From positions 2,344,389 through 2,408,388 of the forward strand of contig NC_061864.1 in NCBI RefSeq assembly GCF_907164915.1: a stretch of 64,000 nt of DNA. The letters run 5' to 3'. The stretch is from Impatiens glandulifera (lineage: Eukaryota > Streptophyta > Magnoliopsida > Ericales > Balsaminaceae). Positions 48,330 to 62,632 of this stretch are shown here, in pieces (position 1 is the first letter of the stretch; the number at the start of each line of letters is the position of its first letter). Made by a program: the position numbers and the translations under genes. The notes under the pieces are model-generated. The model did no database searches. It saw nothing but the letters and a program-made list of their open reading frames with translations, and was not told where the DNA came from.

Positions 48330-48999
48330 ATTTAAAAGGTAACACTACTCACCAAAGTTACCCCTCATATTTTTTTAATGGACAATTAAATCATATTCAT
48401 ATAAATGAACCTTTTGAAGTTACATGATGTCTCAAAAAAACATTTATGTGAAAAATGAGACTTGATAACGGTAAGAACCTAGTAAAAAGACAACATTTAA
48501 TGTGAAAAACTAGCCAAATGATAAAAGATTTCATCAGCTTTAAATAATCCATTTCTTCAAAGAAAAAGAGCCTAATTTCATTATGGTCTACATTTAAGTG
48601 ATATTTTTAGCAGACGATCTTGCTAATTCTTTATTAAATTTCTATTGGGCAGTCATTGAAGATCTAATTAACCCTGCATTTTGATTTTTCTAAGGACCAA
48701 AATTAACTAAAGTCTATCTAATGTGGTTTTAAGTAGGGTTATTAATTGCTCTTTATGTACAAATTACTACTAATCCATAGAGCATTCAGCCGCAATATTA
48801 AGCCTCTGTATAGTACTCGTACAAAGTGATCTCATAGTCAATCGAAAAGGTCATGTTAATAATACAAACAACATGACCAAATCGACGCATTACAATCTCA
48901 TAATCCTATTACCACATTCAAGAAACTCGAGTTTGTATCAAGTATGACACTTCTTAATATATATATATATATATATTTCTTACCAAAAACAAGCCTAAC
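46751..48999. other. AT-rich intergenic region with microsatellites
   Basis: No gene is seen. TA tracts lie at about 47163-47194, 48069-48111 and 48276-48326. A run of about 25 T lies at about 47854-47878. Between the last two TA tracts, 48112-48275 holds inverted blocks ACCTCATTTGATAA and TTATCAAATGAGATAGATAC, the latter repeated (48219 and 48241). This looks like a small MITE inserted in TA repeats. Confidence 0.6.
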
Positions 49000-51795
49000 C
49001 TAACCAACTTTGAGTCTATCTTTATTCCCGAGTGATTTCCAAGACAATTCCAGTTGCACCAAATGCAATTTCTCCACAAATGGTTCAAGAACTTCCGCCT
49101 CTTCCTCTGGGGCAAACGCCATGCAGATGCTAAGCTCTTGCACTGCCTTCTTATAGTCCCTGAACAGAAACCAAAAAAATAAAACAGTTTATGAACAACA
49201 ACAACAACAACAACAACAATAGAGGGACCAAGGACCAAACCGGCTAGTTGGATCTCAAACCTGCTATAGTACAACATCATCCCATGATCTCTTCTCAAAG
49301 ACCAATTATGTGGCTGTAGAATCAATAATCTTTCTGAAGCCATGATAGCCAGCCTAAAAATATATATAAGTTTTAATATACCATGTATAGTTTCCACGGG
49401 TACTCATTAAAAGGACTAGTAAATGCAAACATTAAGAACAGGTAAATAGATAGAAATATTGCAAAATGGATATAGACCACGCTATCAATACTTCTTAAGA
49501 CATACCCATACTGATAAAAACAATAGGTACTAAAATATATGCAATTTGAAATAAAAGGAAAGATAATGACTAGTTGTTACTTAAGACTAAATCTGCAATT
49601 CAAGTAAAATAAATTTACTATTTTTAGATGCATTCCCTTCAAGTGGAGTTACCCGAGAAGAAGACTAAGTTCAGTTTCAACTCATTTTGATCCACATCCA
49701 GATGAGAAATCTAACAAGTGTCCCTAATTGATCGAGTAATTTAACTTCATGGTTGAGTTTTTCAATGAACAACATTTAAAGAAGTTCCTTTTTTTCCTTA
49801 AATATTATCTCCACAAGTCTGTATAAGAACGTGTGGTCCCCAAATTGAAACTACTTGGGGATGTAGATGAATCATAAAGTTAGTGCACTATAATTGCTAT
49901 AGAAACTAGTTGCATTAATTCTCCCCTTTATCTCATGCCAACTTGCAAAATTAGCATCTTGAACCTGTAGGGAAACAACACAAAACCGCCCTCACAATCG
50001 GAAGAGATTTTAATTTCTTTTTGCAGCAAAACTTAACAATCACAATTTAAACATAAAGTGGGTGAGTTACCTTAGATCTTGAGGCCGTACCAAAGGAACT
50101 TTTGGGCCGTCTATTGTATTGTGTGTTTCCTTTTGCTCATGAATTGGTCTAAGTGGAGATGTTAGCATCAGTCCATGGTTCTTTCTCGATGCCCGTTTCC
50201 AGTGAAGTCTCTGCACACCTCATATTTTCACTTCAATTTTCCTATTATGATATCAAACAAATAAGAAGTTCAGAACATACAATTAAATTTGCGAGAGCAA
50301 TCCCAATAATGTCTCGGTTTGTGGCAATTTCAAGTCCGGAGAGCGAACTGCTATTTAAATCTGATGCCTTTGATCTTGGGTCATCCACACATCTTCCATT
50401 AACAACACCAACCAGACTGTGCCCTGAAGTTACCTTGAAAAGTTCCTAAAATTGAAAACAAAACCTGGTTAGTTTAGCAGGACTATCTTACTTTCTCAAG
50501 TAACAAACATCCTTCTTCTTCGACAAACCTCGGGATTTCCCATTTGGGGCCAAATAAAAAATTCTTCCCCAACTCGAGATCCCACAATAGTCAGATTAAG
50601 TCTTCGACAAACCTCAATATATATTATGCTAAGTATAATTGCTGCAAAGAAGATTATATATTGTCTCAATCAGAACAACTGCCTAGTTCTAATGGAATTT
50701 GATGCATTAACAGAGTAATCAAGTTTTTACCACTTCCACATCCAGAGCTCAAAACAGAGTGCAAGTACGAGTACTTTGGATCAACAAGAACGGGCGACCT
50801 TTTAAAACCCCTTGACTCGAAAAGGACTAAATTCACAGCTTCCAATACTTCGACGAAATGACAACCAATTTCTCGCGAAACTAGCTCAGCCTGAACCTCT
50901 TTGGCGATAGAATCTAGCTCAGTCAGACAATCATTGATCCTCCTTCCACCTAATAATGGCATTGTCTCGAGATTCTCCCATTCTTGGATTTCAGATGGAA
51001 TGTGCACGTCCTTCCTCTCGTTATGAAAGAATTGAGCATCCATTTCTCGATTGAAAGCCATGAATGATTCATCTTCAGCTGCAATATACAGCAACGCCTG
51101 CCATTTTTTTAACGAAAAAGGTTAATGACTCATCGATATCGATCGGATAATGACAGAAATTACCTTCGCGAGAGAAATATCTCTTTCTATAGACTCAAAA
51201 GATATCTCCTGTGTAAACTTTTGCCTAGCCAACTTCATAACCTGGAAAGAAGTCAAATCAATCGGTAACGCATGCCAAGGATTACATAAATTAGAGATTA
51301 CGTGAATCAAATGAAGTTATAAAAACCTCCTGATAATGATCAGAACGGGATGAATGATTTGTGGAGTCTAGAGAAGAATTAGCCCTAGGAGACAAACGTA
51401 AGCTCTTCTTCTGTCTCCATATTGCTGTAATCAAGGTAGAATCATTCTTCTTCGTCTTCTTATCCTCAGTCCGATAACGAAGAAGATAATCGTACCTGAC
51501 GATCGTCATACATAACAATTCATCTTCAACTCTCTAATGTAATGCATGCATATATGTATATATAAGGAAATAAAACGAAGACGAAGCTGATTTCATCGAA
51601 AATTCATTTCACGATTCGTATGAAAAGTCCAATTAAGATCATCAGCTTACTTGAGTACCTGAAACACCGAGGATGACAGTCGCGAACTGTCAATGAAACC
51701 GCCATTCCGGCTGCTGTCGCTGTTAATGAAGACATAGTAGGAGTAATTGAAGTCGGCTGATTATGATACCATCCAATCAATGATGCAATCTGCAT
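49000..51795 (-). CDS. SirB1/transglutaminase-like protein with C-terminal TPR-type region
   Basis: Nine exons (complement): 51659-51795, 51327-51495, 51164-51241, 50731-51097, 50529-50641, 50281-50445, 50071-50210, 49261-49353 and 49000-49159. All are in phase, 473 residues. The central part (exons 3-6) matches the SirB1 N-terminal/transglutaminase-like family (formerly UPF0162): SFESIERDISLAKALLYIAAEDES, VNLVLFESRGFKR, DPKYSYLHSVLSSGCG, then AIILSIIYIEVCRRLNLTI. The tail has a TPR-like helix pair (AIMASERLLILQPHNWSLRRDHGMMLYY, DYKKAVQELSICMAFAP). In bacteria these proteins are poorly characterised, and the plant role is unknown. The N-terminus (Ser/Thr-rich, no acidic residue in the first 35) may target plastid or mitochondrion. 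The last exon boundary and stop are well supported; the start could be an inner ATG. Confidence 0.82.
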
Positions 51796-54700
51796 TCAAG
51801 TAGTCACGGGGGGAGAGAGAGAGAGAGAGAGAGAGAACAACAGTGGAAGAGAATCAAAAGTATAGTTGAGAGAGAGAGAACAACATAAATCCAATATGAA
51901 ATGAAGAAGAAATGGAATCATTATTGTTAAGATCCATGCCGTTTGGCGCTCTGACGAAGTCCCTATCGGTTACATCAGCAGAGCGGTTCTCAGCTTAATT
52001 ACCTAATCAATGAATCCTTGTACTATTATCAAAATCTGTGATATGCATTCAGTTCAGTTGTTCATTAATTGGTACATAATTAGAAATCAATGAATGAATC
52101 ATAGATAGATTGTATTTAGATGAAAGGTTAGGTTCCTTCCTTCCATCCTTTTCCATGGAAATTGCGTGAACTGTGAAGTGCGAGCTGTCACAGAGAAGAA
52201 CAAGCAGCCAAATACTGACACGGAGAAGAAATGGACTTCTCCCTTTCTCTCTCCTCTACTTCACTTTTGGCTGCCCAAACCTTTTCTCATAATATTTTAA
52301 TTACTATTTATAAATATTATTTGTTTAATCAATTAATTAATTTCATTATGAGATTACTCGAATTAAATAAGTAAATATTATTATTATTTTATTTTAAAAT
52401 TATTTTAATAAAATAAAGTAATAATATTTTAATTAAAACAGGTTAAATAAAGTGATAATTTGTCGGACTCTAAATTATTTTAAATATCATTTATTATTAC
52501 AAAATTATTTTTAAATAAATATATTTAGTTGAAGTTTGAAAGCTAGTTTAGTGTGTATGATAAATTTGTTCGTTCAAACTTATTTTTATTATTTGTTTCA
52601 GATTATATAACTTATTTGTTGAAAACTGTTAATTTATTCAATAAAACTACTTTCAAAGCCTAGGAATTTATTCATAAGTTGAATCAAACTGGCCTTTAAA
52701 TAATATAATTATAGTGAAATAATTAGAACAACACCAAACCAACTCTTTTAGGAAATCTATGAAGAAATATTTTTGATAACTTTATAATGGTAAATGTTTG
52801 TACTTTCTAGTGATTTTTTTTAGATTTAATTATTAAAATATCAATTATGCCAACAATTTAAAAACTGAACTAAACATTATTGAGAAATTCAACAATAATC
52901 CGTTTTTTTTTAACTAAATGAACAATAATCCACTTATTAAAAAAAAACTCATCTAAATAGACCAATTATTATTATTTAAGGGTGGAGTCATATTTATCCA
53001 TTAGAATTAAAACCCACAAATATAATAACTTAGTCCTTGTTCGATTTTGGTAGACAAAATCAACATCACGTTACTTTCCTCTTATTCATCACATTGCTTT
53101 ATTCATTAACCAAAATATTAAAATATCTTATATTTTAAATTATTATTTTTTATTTTATTTATATATATCAAATATCCGAACAAAACCTTATTAATTAATG
53201 GTTTAGTTTTGGGTTATTCTAATAATCCAAAAAAAAATCAAACATCACTTCACTCCCTTTCATATATCAAATCAATTAACTCATTAGCTAAAATACTAAA
53301 ATACTCTATATTTTAAATTATTTTTTATTTTATTTATATATATATATATATATACTCTTTAAAAAAAAATTATATAAAAAAAAAGCATTCTCGTCTCCTT
53401 AAAATTATTACCAATTATATTTTTTTCCTCTCTAAATTATTTCAATATCATTAACCGACCATTGCATTAATACAAATATATTAAAATAAATATGGTGAAA
53501 TGTTAGAAAATGGGAGCATCAACCATGACTATAATATTATTAATTATTAAATATAATAAAGCCATTTTGAGTAAACAATCAATAATAGGAAGACTGACCA
53601 CAAACATGTCATAATGAAGTGTTTTCGGATAAGCTTGAGAGAGTCCCATCATATCTACTTACCAATTACTATGGTCGTTTGATTCGGCATCATAGTTGTC
53701 TAGTATTTATACATATTTAAAGGAAATCAAATTGTCTCATTTTAAATTATGCTTATTGTTATATGAAAACAATATTTTGAATAATTCTTCATTTAATTGA
53801 GGACAATATTCCTCAAAATGTTACACATTCATTATTTTGGTTATAAGATTAAAATAATATATTAGATAATTCAATCCAACTAAAATAATTTAAATGACAA
53901 AGTAATTTAAAAAAAAATTAAAAGTCATAAATTCAATTATCATTAAAAACATTTTTAATCAAAATATCACGACATTTGAATTCTCCTATAAAATTATTTT
54001 TCATTTAATTGAGGACAATATGTTTCAAAATGTTGCACGTTAAAAATCTTCACCTTATATGATAATTTAAAAATATTAATCTCAACTTGATCTTATTAGT
54101 AGTAATAATTATTAATTTTTTTATCAAACTGTTAAACTTAAATTCATTTTTGCATTGTCAATTATTAAACTTATTTTTTATAAAAATATTTAAATTAGGT
54201 GATAAATATATTTTTGTTTTCTTAAAAAAAAAATAAATTAATTGGGAGTAAAAATATATTTTTTGAATTTGAGTTATTCAAACTGAAGCAATGCCCAAAC
54301 CACAAAACTCTTTTTTATTTTGTTGTTATATTTTAAAATCTAAATTTTAATGTGATTTCATTCTTTACTACTATAATAATTAATATTGAGAGTAATACTA
54401 ATAATGAAAGAGAATTATAGAATAATTGTTAAAATGAGAATAAAGAGGTAAATAAATAAGTAATTATATGTTTTTTAATTTTTAAAGAAGAGGGTAATCG
54501 AGTTAAATCAGATTATCAACATAATCACTAACAAAACCAAACAAGCCTTAAAGTGTTCCTAGCTTGCAGCCAAAGATGAGGTTCAGATGGTGGCCCACAT
54601 TCGATGTTTTGCGTGTATATCTGACGGTGGTGCATTCATGATTGTCTTATTATTATTATTGTTGTTATTATAGCTCAATGAAATTAAATGATTGAAGGGC

Positions 54701-56806
54701 ATGAGATACTCACTATCAATAATTTATTATTTTAAACTTAATATATCAACAACTTTAGTAAATTATGTTAAACTTACAACTTTGGTTTAAGTTTATTCTA
54801 ATAAATTTAATTTAATTAAAATATATATAATTATAAAATAATTTATTTATTGTTTAAATAAAAAATATTTTGATTAATTAATTAATTTATAAGAATATAA
54901 TGAAATAATAATTAATTTATAAGAATATAATGAAATAATAATTAATTTATGCTTGAATTTTTTTAAAACAACCCAACTAAACAAGCTTAATAATAGTTTA
55001 ATTGATAATACTTTTCTGTAAAAAAAATTAATAATAAATCTCTTTTTTTTTTTGTTTCTTTAAAGATTTTATTCAAGAAAAAAATGGTTTGATAAAAAGA
55101 TAAAAGTAAGTTATTTGTGGTTGTAATTATTAAAATATTTTTTATTTATTTAAAATTTAATAAAAATAAAGCAAAAATATTTTAATCGATTAATTAAGCA
55201 TTTTGATGATTTTAACTATAAAAATAAAAATTTATAAAAAAAACTATATGAAATCCAACCAAAAAAATACTCATCAACTTAGCTAAGGCCAGCAAAAATG
55301 GTTGATTTATACCTAATAAAAAAAATCTCATTTATTAAAAAATAATAATAAATACATATAAATTATGAAAGAAAGATCATGAAAAGACAATGAGAAAATA
55401 ATAATAATAATAATAATTTTGTTTTTAAAATTGGGTCTTACCTATAACCACCCTACCCCAAAATGACTTCTAAAAAAAATTAAAAAATAATAATGGAATC
55501 GGTACCAGTTTCATTTTATTGATTAATCAGTTTTATCGAATTTGGTTAATCGACTTTTTATCGGTAAACGGTTCAATTATTATTAAATTGGTAATAATTT
55601 AATTACATATTTATATGTTATAATTTATAATTATTTGTAAATATCATGTATATATATATATATATTATAATATTTAATAATAACAATTATTATTTTATAA
55701 ATATTAAATATATTATAATATTAAAATAATTTATATATATAATAGCAAAATATAAATAATAGTACAACAATAATAATTAATATATACAATAGTAAAATAT
55801 GAATAATAGTACAACAATAAAGAATTAAAAAAAATATAGAGTTTGTCTCTTAGAATTTGTGTTCAATCTAAAAAAAAAAAAAAAAGGGATAGTTGATAAT
55901 TTTGAAAGGGTTATAATTATTTTTGATAATAAATAAAATAAAAAATAATAATTTAAAATAAAGTGTATTTTAGTATTTTTATTAATGAAGTGAGTGATAT
56001 AATTACTGAGAAACTATTGATTAAAAAATTAAGACTTTAGTATTTTTTTTAATTTCATTTAAATTATTTCTTTTTTTACCATTTATCATTGTGGACTTGT
56101 CCAATCAATAATTTTTTAAATAAATTTAATAATAATTTTTAAAAATTGAAATTCAAACCAGTAAAACTGGTATCAATATCCAATGGTTAACAGATTTATA
56201 AAATAAAGAGCAAAATTGGACTTAACTGAAACTTAAGTAAACGATGAGTTAAACAACCTAGCAACAATTTTTATCCATTTTATAATAGTTATACAATAAT
56301 TTGTTTATTTGAGTTTACATATAAATTTATAAATATGACTAAATTATGTTTGAAAATATTATCTAAAATTCTTTTATAATTTTAGCAAAATAAACTATTG
56401 ATTTTAAATTATTTTTAATTTATATTCAAAACTCAATTATACCATTCACTTTATTAATTAGATTCATTTTATTCGTCCACTAAAATATTAAAATATTTTT
56501 ATTTTATTATTATAAAATTTAAATAAAAAATATTATAATCATTTAATCAAATAAAAATTCAAATAAATTATTTTTGAGAAAATAATATCAATCTTATATC
56601 TAGATGATGTAAATATGTTAGAATTTGTTAGGATATCCATGTTCAGGGCCATGAACTCAAGGACTTCCCTGCTTCGCTCGACTTTCATTAATAAAAGCTT
56701 CACTATTTATTATGTCAATATTTCCAGGCGATTGATTGATCAATCTTAAATAAGATTATTTGTAACCTGAATAATATCATGTTTCATACATACATTAAAG
56801 GATTAC
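51796..56806. other. Long AT-rich intergenic region
   Basis: About 5 kb without a recognisable gene. The first 450 bp are the promoter side of the SirB1-like gene, with a GA repeat at about 51812-51834. A block at about 53040-53440 belongs to the dispersed AT-rich family also present near 25745 and in RPN9 intron 5, and fragments resembling it recur near 55930-56030 and 56440-56530. TGAAATAATAATTAATTTAT is directly repeated near 54899-54950. An interval at 56620-56720 is less AT-rich but holds no gene. Confidence 0.5.
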
Positions 56807-59800
56807 TTACTTTGCAACTTGTCTGACCTCGTATTCGTGTGAAATCGAAAGAGGAGATTGTGCAGAAACAGGCCTGTTTTCAGACCAAAGCTCTAAGTTA
56901 ACAGTCCCAGTTCCCCAATGAATCAGACATTTAAAGACCTCTTTTACATCGAAGAAGTTCACTAAAGCCAAGCCCAGACATCTATCAACCAGCATCCATT
57001 CACCTATACATTATTATTATTATTATACAAGTAATTAGATAATATATGTTCTGAAAAATGTTCATTTTGTTTGTGCTTGCCAGTTTGAGAAATTACCATT
57101 GGGACGAAAATCGCCTTCAAAGGATTGCTCGCCAGATTCTGGCCAAACTTCTTTTTTCAACCCATTCAGTGATGTAAACGATACATAAGTTTCTGTAGGG
57201 TGTAAAAGTGAAAACGAAGGATGCACCCTCAAGCAAACAAGCCTGTATAATCATAATAATAATAAGAATAATGCAGGCTAAATCCAAACCCCATAATTAG
57301 AAATAACACAGAAATCAGATGTACCTGGAAAATCCACCTGAACCGGCACCCATGTTACGTGCTAGAATGGCCGAGTCAATTCTGAAAACTTGCGCTTTAT
57401 CTTTTGGGAAAGAAATCTCCCTTTCGATGATCAATCCACCGCCAATATCACCTTCCAACTTAAGAATCTTTTCCTCTCCCGCTTGATCAAGTTTTTGTCT
57501 AAAACAGAGAAAATGATCAATCAATCAATCTACTTTAAAAATAAATTTAACAAACCGCAGCTCGCTACAGAATTAGGAATCTCACTCGATAACATTGTAT
57601 TCCTCGAAACATCCAGCAGACTGGTACTCAACACAACTATACTCTTCATATCCATCAACTTCAATACTACTATGGAGCCATTGAGTACCTTTCACATGCA
57701 CAATATATAAATGAACAACAAGTCCATGCTCATAATAACCAAGTTACCCTCCATTGTATACCTACCTGAAGGAATATGCGACATGGAAATAATTCTACCG
57801 CCAATCCAAGGAACAACCTTAAGAGACCAAACATTGTTTTTCAGCTCAACCGGGATCTTAGACAGCTCTACTCCTTTATTCCCTGGATTTTCCTCAACAT
57901 CTGGAATACACCTTGTATTTTCTGTTGTAAAATGAAATAATGGCAAATCTTATGGAATAATAGACTATTTGTTAAGATAATACAATTAGCATCTTTATCA
58001 ACAGATTGTTCCAAATAAAATCTTGCTTTCAGAATGTAGACACATCTCTTTTTTTCCCCCACCTCAATTGGGATTTCAAATAATTTCTTTGAAAACTTGG
58101 AATTTTTAGTTTTAGGAGCAGAAGTATTTACCTAGGCGAGACCTGTACTGTGACTCACTTGCAGATATTAAACTGGATACTTCATTTTCTGAAGGCATCC
58201 TTATTTCAAGTACCTCTCCATCAGTGCCCCAAGCATCAAGCTGTTGGATTTTATTTTATTTTTTTAAAGAAAAAAGGGAAGAACTTGTAGAAAGAAATGA
58301 ATTCGGAGAAAGAGTGTGATAACTATTATGAATTGTAAGGGTGGTACATACTTTTGCACATTTTCCGAGTAACAATTGCACGTGTAAACGGCGCTTTGGC
58401 CTCTTAAGTAAACCTTCCGAGTCAGAGATTCGCACAGTAACAACTGAAGATACACGTTCTGCAACATATGTTGTCAAAAGATATCCACCCGATTTGAATT
58501 CATATCCATCCCCCTCATCTTCAAAAATCACCCCTGTTGCTTTACCTGCCAATTCAGTCATAAACTTTCAACATATGAATATGAAATAAGAAAACTGACT
58601 GTCAAAACACTCCTATATAACAATATATTAAAAAGTTACAAGTTACCATCTTCATCTAAAGCCACAAGCAGTGTCAAATCATCAGTTGGATTAGCTTCCC
58701 CAACATGCTGATGGGGAGGGCTCAAAGGAATTATACATCCACCTTGTAAATACAGTGCAGGTAAATCCTGAATAATAGACATGCATATACATTAAAAAAT
58801 AAAAAATAAACGTTGAGAAGAAATAGATTTAGGATGAAGGATTTTATGTTAATGGATACCGGATGCGAATCATCAAAATCAAACTCCAGCCAGATTCCTT
58901 TGGGCATCACATGCTGCACTTGACCTATCCCAAGATCTCTCCTTGTGCTGTTGGTTTGAAGAATAGCTTATTAATAGGAAAAACTGGAAGAATCAAACTG
59001 AGTGTGAATGATAAACACAAAAGTAAAAGGCGGCAAAAAGAGAGAAGAAAACCTTGTACTTATTAGAAGTGTCCCAAGTAGAAAGGATGTCTCTATTTTC
59101 CTTAATTTTGGATCTTTTGGATCTGCATCAAAAAAATTACCCAACACTACTTGAGTGTTTAAAATACTAATTTAATTAACATATTATGTTAGTTAATTCA
59201 ACAGAACGAGCACCCACCAGCAAAGAAAGTAGGAGTTGACACAGGAACACCCCTTGTATGTGCAATATAGAAAAGAGAGTATATGTGAGGTAAAAGGCGA
59301 TAGCGTCGCTTTAACGCCAGACGACATACTTCCTCACACTGGAAAATATCAATTGGAGATTCCAGAGAACAGTATGTTATGATTTTAAACATAATGTAGC
59401 AAATATTCATCAAAGAACAGTAGATGAATTTCTAAGCTATCCTGCAAATTGGGTAGCTGATAGATAAGTTTAAATTTAAAATAAAAAGGAAACAAGAACA
59501 AAACAAAAAGGGTGCCTTTTCATCTTATTGTCTCAGCTGAAGAATAAAAATTAGGTTTCATCGTCTCAAACCTCTTTCCCAAATGACCAAGGTTCATGGT
59601 CAATCGTGCCAGCTTCTGAGTGTCCGCGACAAAATGGAAACATGGCTCCTATGCCCATCCACCTTCCAAATAGTTTAGGTGTTGCATTGCCAACAAAACC
59701 TCCTATATCTGGTCCTGAAAGAGGCTGACCACTTAGCCCCTAGAAAGTGAAATTTTCATTAGAAACATGCATTTTTAAACATAATCATACAAAAAGCTCA

Positions 59801-62614
59801 ATTTCCTTACCAGCTGAAGTGTCATTGAGAGACTCATATGTAGGTGCTCCCACGTTGAAAGGTTGTCTCCAGTCCAAGTTGCAGCATACCTTTGGCTTCC
59901 CAAAAACCCTGCTCTGGTAAGAACGAAAGGTCGCTTATTTTCATTGGCCAGCTTCATTCCTTCATAGGTTGATCTTGCCATTAGTGTGCCATAAACCTGA
60001 GATGGAAAAATCATCTGGGTCAGTTGCAACCTTCAATGCAGATTTTCGGATGGTAAAATTCTCAAACTTTTGAGCTAACTGGCTTCTAGCATTTTCATGT
60101 AAATTCTATCTTTGGTTATTCAGTTATCCTGCTTTGGTTTTTCAGCAGATTTAAAGTAGAAGCCCTAACAGTTATATACATTTTTTTTAATTTGTTACAA
60201 AAACATACAATATTTTTTTTAGAAAGGAACAAGAACATACAATATTATTATACAAATAGCACATATATACATTACATTGATTGAAAAGATAAGTCGAGAG
60301 TTTAGGGTTCATACATTGTGATAGTGAGAATGGTTTTGACAGCCGCCAAGTTCAGTATCTCCCTTATGAATATTACTCTCAGGCATCGTCTTTGTTAAAG
60401 TCTGCCACAAAAACAAAAGTGAGACTATAAGGCATCAAAAGATAAAAAGCAAAAGTTTTGATCAATACATTGAAAACTGCTGGCTCGTTCATGTCATTCC
60501 ATATTCCATCAACACCATTAGAGACAAATTCTTTAACAAGACCAGACCACCATAAACGAGTTTTTGACTGTGTAAAGTCTGGAAAAACACAAGGGCCAGG
60601 CCATACATCCCCTGCAAAGAATAAAGAGTTAAAATCTGCCAAGTATCTTAATTTTCTTAATATTCAGATTGCTGGATTGATATGTATACCAACAAAAGGC
60701 TCTCCTAATGCAGTTTGAATCCAGAGGTCCTCTTTAGTGCCACTATCATAAACAAAATAACCTTCTTCATGTTTAATACCAGGATCAAGCATCCAGATTG
60801 CTTTGAATCCCGTATCATGAAGATCTTTTGCCAAGGAAATTGGATCAGCGAAACGTTCCTGTTCATATTGAGCAACAAGGATAGGAATCATGTTTTGAAC
60901 TAAGAATATATATTTGTGGTAAAGCAAGAATTCATCTTAAAAAGTTTCATATAAAATAATGGACCATAAGTAAACAAACCAACTAAAAGGGTTGGTATAT
61001 CCACCTTGTCAAAAGTGAAACAACGGAAACCATCCATGTAATCTATATCCATCCATATGACGTCACATGGTATATCCTTCTGCCGAAACGTCCTGGCAAC
61101 CTGAAAGCATGAATGCTCAATCATTTGTGGAGATGCACAAAACAAAATTCCAGAAGGTGTAGATGTAGCTAATAAAGAATGTGTGTGATTGCTACAAATT
61201 AATATATCTGTTTATTAAAGTATATCACCAAATATCAGATTATAAAATATATATTAAAAGCTGAATATTTGGTAAAATGTTCTTACTTCATCCTAATTTT
61301 CATCCTTGGAGGTTATCAGGTCTCTTAGTAGAGGCCTCCTCCTTTTTGTTTGCTCATTTTAAGTATTCAAAGTTGAATATCATTTCTCCTCCCCCCACCC
61401 CCATAAAGAGTAAGCCATAAGGATTTGGCCACTCAAAATTTTGGTTTTGATTGACAGGAAATTCAGAACTAATTGATGGTACTGACCTCAAGAACTCGTC
61501 CATCAGACATATAGCTATAGCGACATTGATGATAACCTAATGACCACTTTGGGGGCATGGATACAGTTCCTAGTGCAGAAAAAAGAAGTTAAACTTTTTG
61601 ACAATTTGGACATGACTCATGAGAAACACAATCTTCTTATTCTAAAAATTAAATTGTGTGCAAGTTTTCACAAAGGCAATATCATCCACATTTTATCTGC
61701 TTTGAAGTTCAAACAATTGAAGCCAACATGTTAAACAGAAAATCTAAGATCATGTCATTGTTGTAACTGGGAGACAAGAACAACAAAGACCCTTACCAAT
61801 TGCATGCGACAAAGATACCAGGACGGCAGTTGGTGAATCAAATGGTCCAAATGTAATAACAGGATAGGATGGTGGAGCTATAAATTTGATAGCAGATTCA
61901 TTCCTCAAATCCACCTGCAACAAACAACAATAAATCGATTGAGAATATTAACTAAAAAAAAAGTAAAAATATTTAACTGGGTCGGACTTCATGAACATGT
62001 ACCTCACAGCGGTTGGTGGTGTCAGCGAGAACTCCTAGTGCTTGTCCACTAGGAAGCACTGCAAGCACCCAAGGATGTGATTGGTACAAGGGTGTTGTTT
62101 CGGAACCATAACCCCATGCATCCGTGTTCCATGTAAAAATCTGAATGAGAAAGTAATATCAATGATTGGCAAAACCAAGTGTAGTATTTCCAATCAAACA
62201 GATCACAATTGGCTTACTCTCTTCCCAGTTCGCTCAAGCTGCCCGCTGACCTCTCCAGTCCCATAGAATGAGGTACCATCAGGGAGCTAGTAACATTCAT
62301 CAATTTAAAAACATAGAAAATAAATTCAAACCTAAGGGAGACAAAAGAAATGAACTAACCTTAAGCTGAACAACTTGCTGTCCCAGGACAGATTCAAAAC
62401 TAGGAGTAAATGAAGGGACATTGTGACTACTACCCATAATTGGTGTGTCCCTTTTATTAGAATCCACAAAACTAAGACTTGTAAATGCTGAATTTCTAGC
62501 ATCTTCTGAACAATCAAATCTTAGGACACCATCCTCCAGTATAGGCTGAAAAACCATATTTCCGGACTTTACATCAGAATTAGAAGCAACCTTCTCTATG
62601 ATGTCACTTGCCAT
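56807..62614 (-). CDS. HGL1: GH31 alpha-glucosidase, heteroglycan glucosidase 1-like
   Basis: 22 exons (complement), from 62360-62614, 62218-62286, 62003-62140, 61797-61914, 61487-61569, 61005-61100, 60690-60858, 60469-60611, 60315-60401, 59811-59996, 59572-59739, 59218-59338, 59053-59122, 58860-58947, 58647-58767, 58352-58545, 58132-58240, 57766-57921, 57586-57688, 57325-57498, 57097-57242 to 56807-57003. All phases agree, 996 residues. The N-terminal GH31 domain has FYGTGEVSGQLERTGKR, the nucleophile motif DGIWNDMNEP (Asp349) and TWTGDN with the probable acid/base Asp430. An extended C-terminal domain of over 300 residues (VPWIGGRI, GAGSGGFSRLVCLRVHP) separates it from ER glucosidase II. 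The Arabidopsis homologue acts on cytosolic heteroglycans in starch-derived maltose use. No signal peptide is seen at the chosen ATG (MASDIIEK). The stop TAA lies inside AAGTAAGTA, which also resembles a donor. Confidence 0.93.
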
Positions 62615-62632
62615 CCCAGACACCACCAACAA

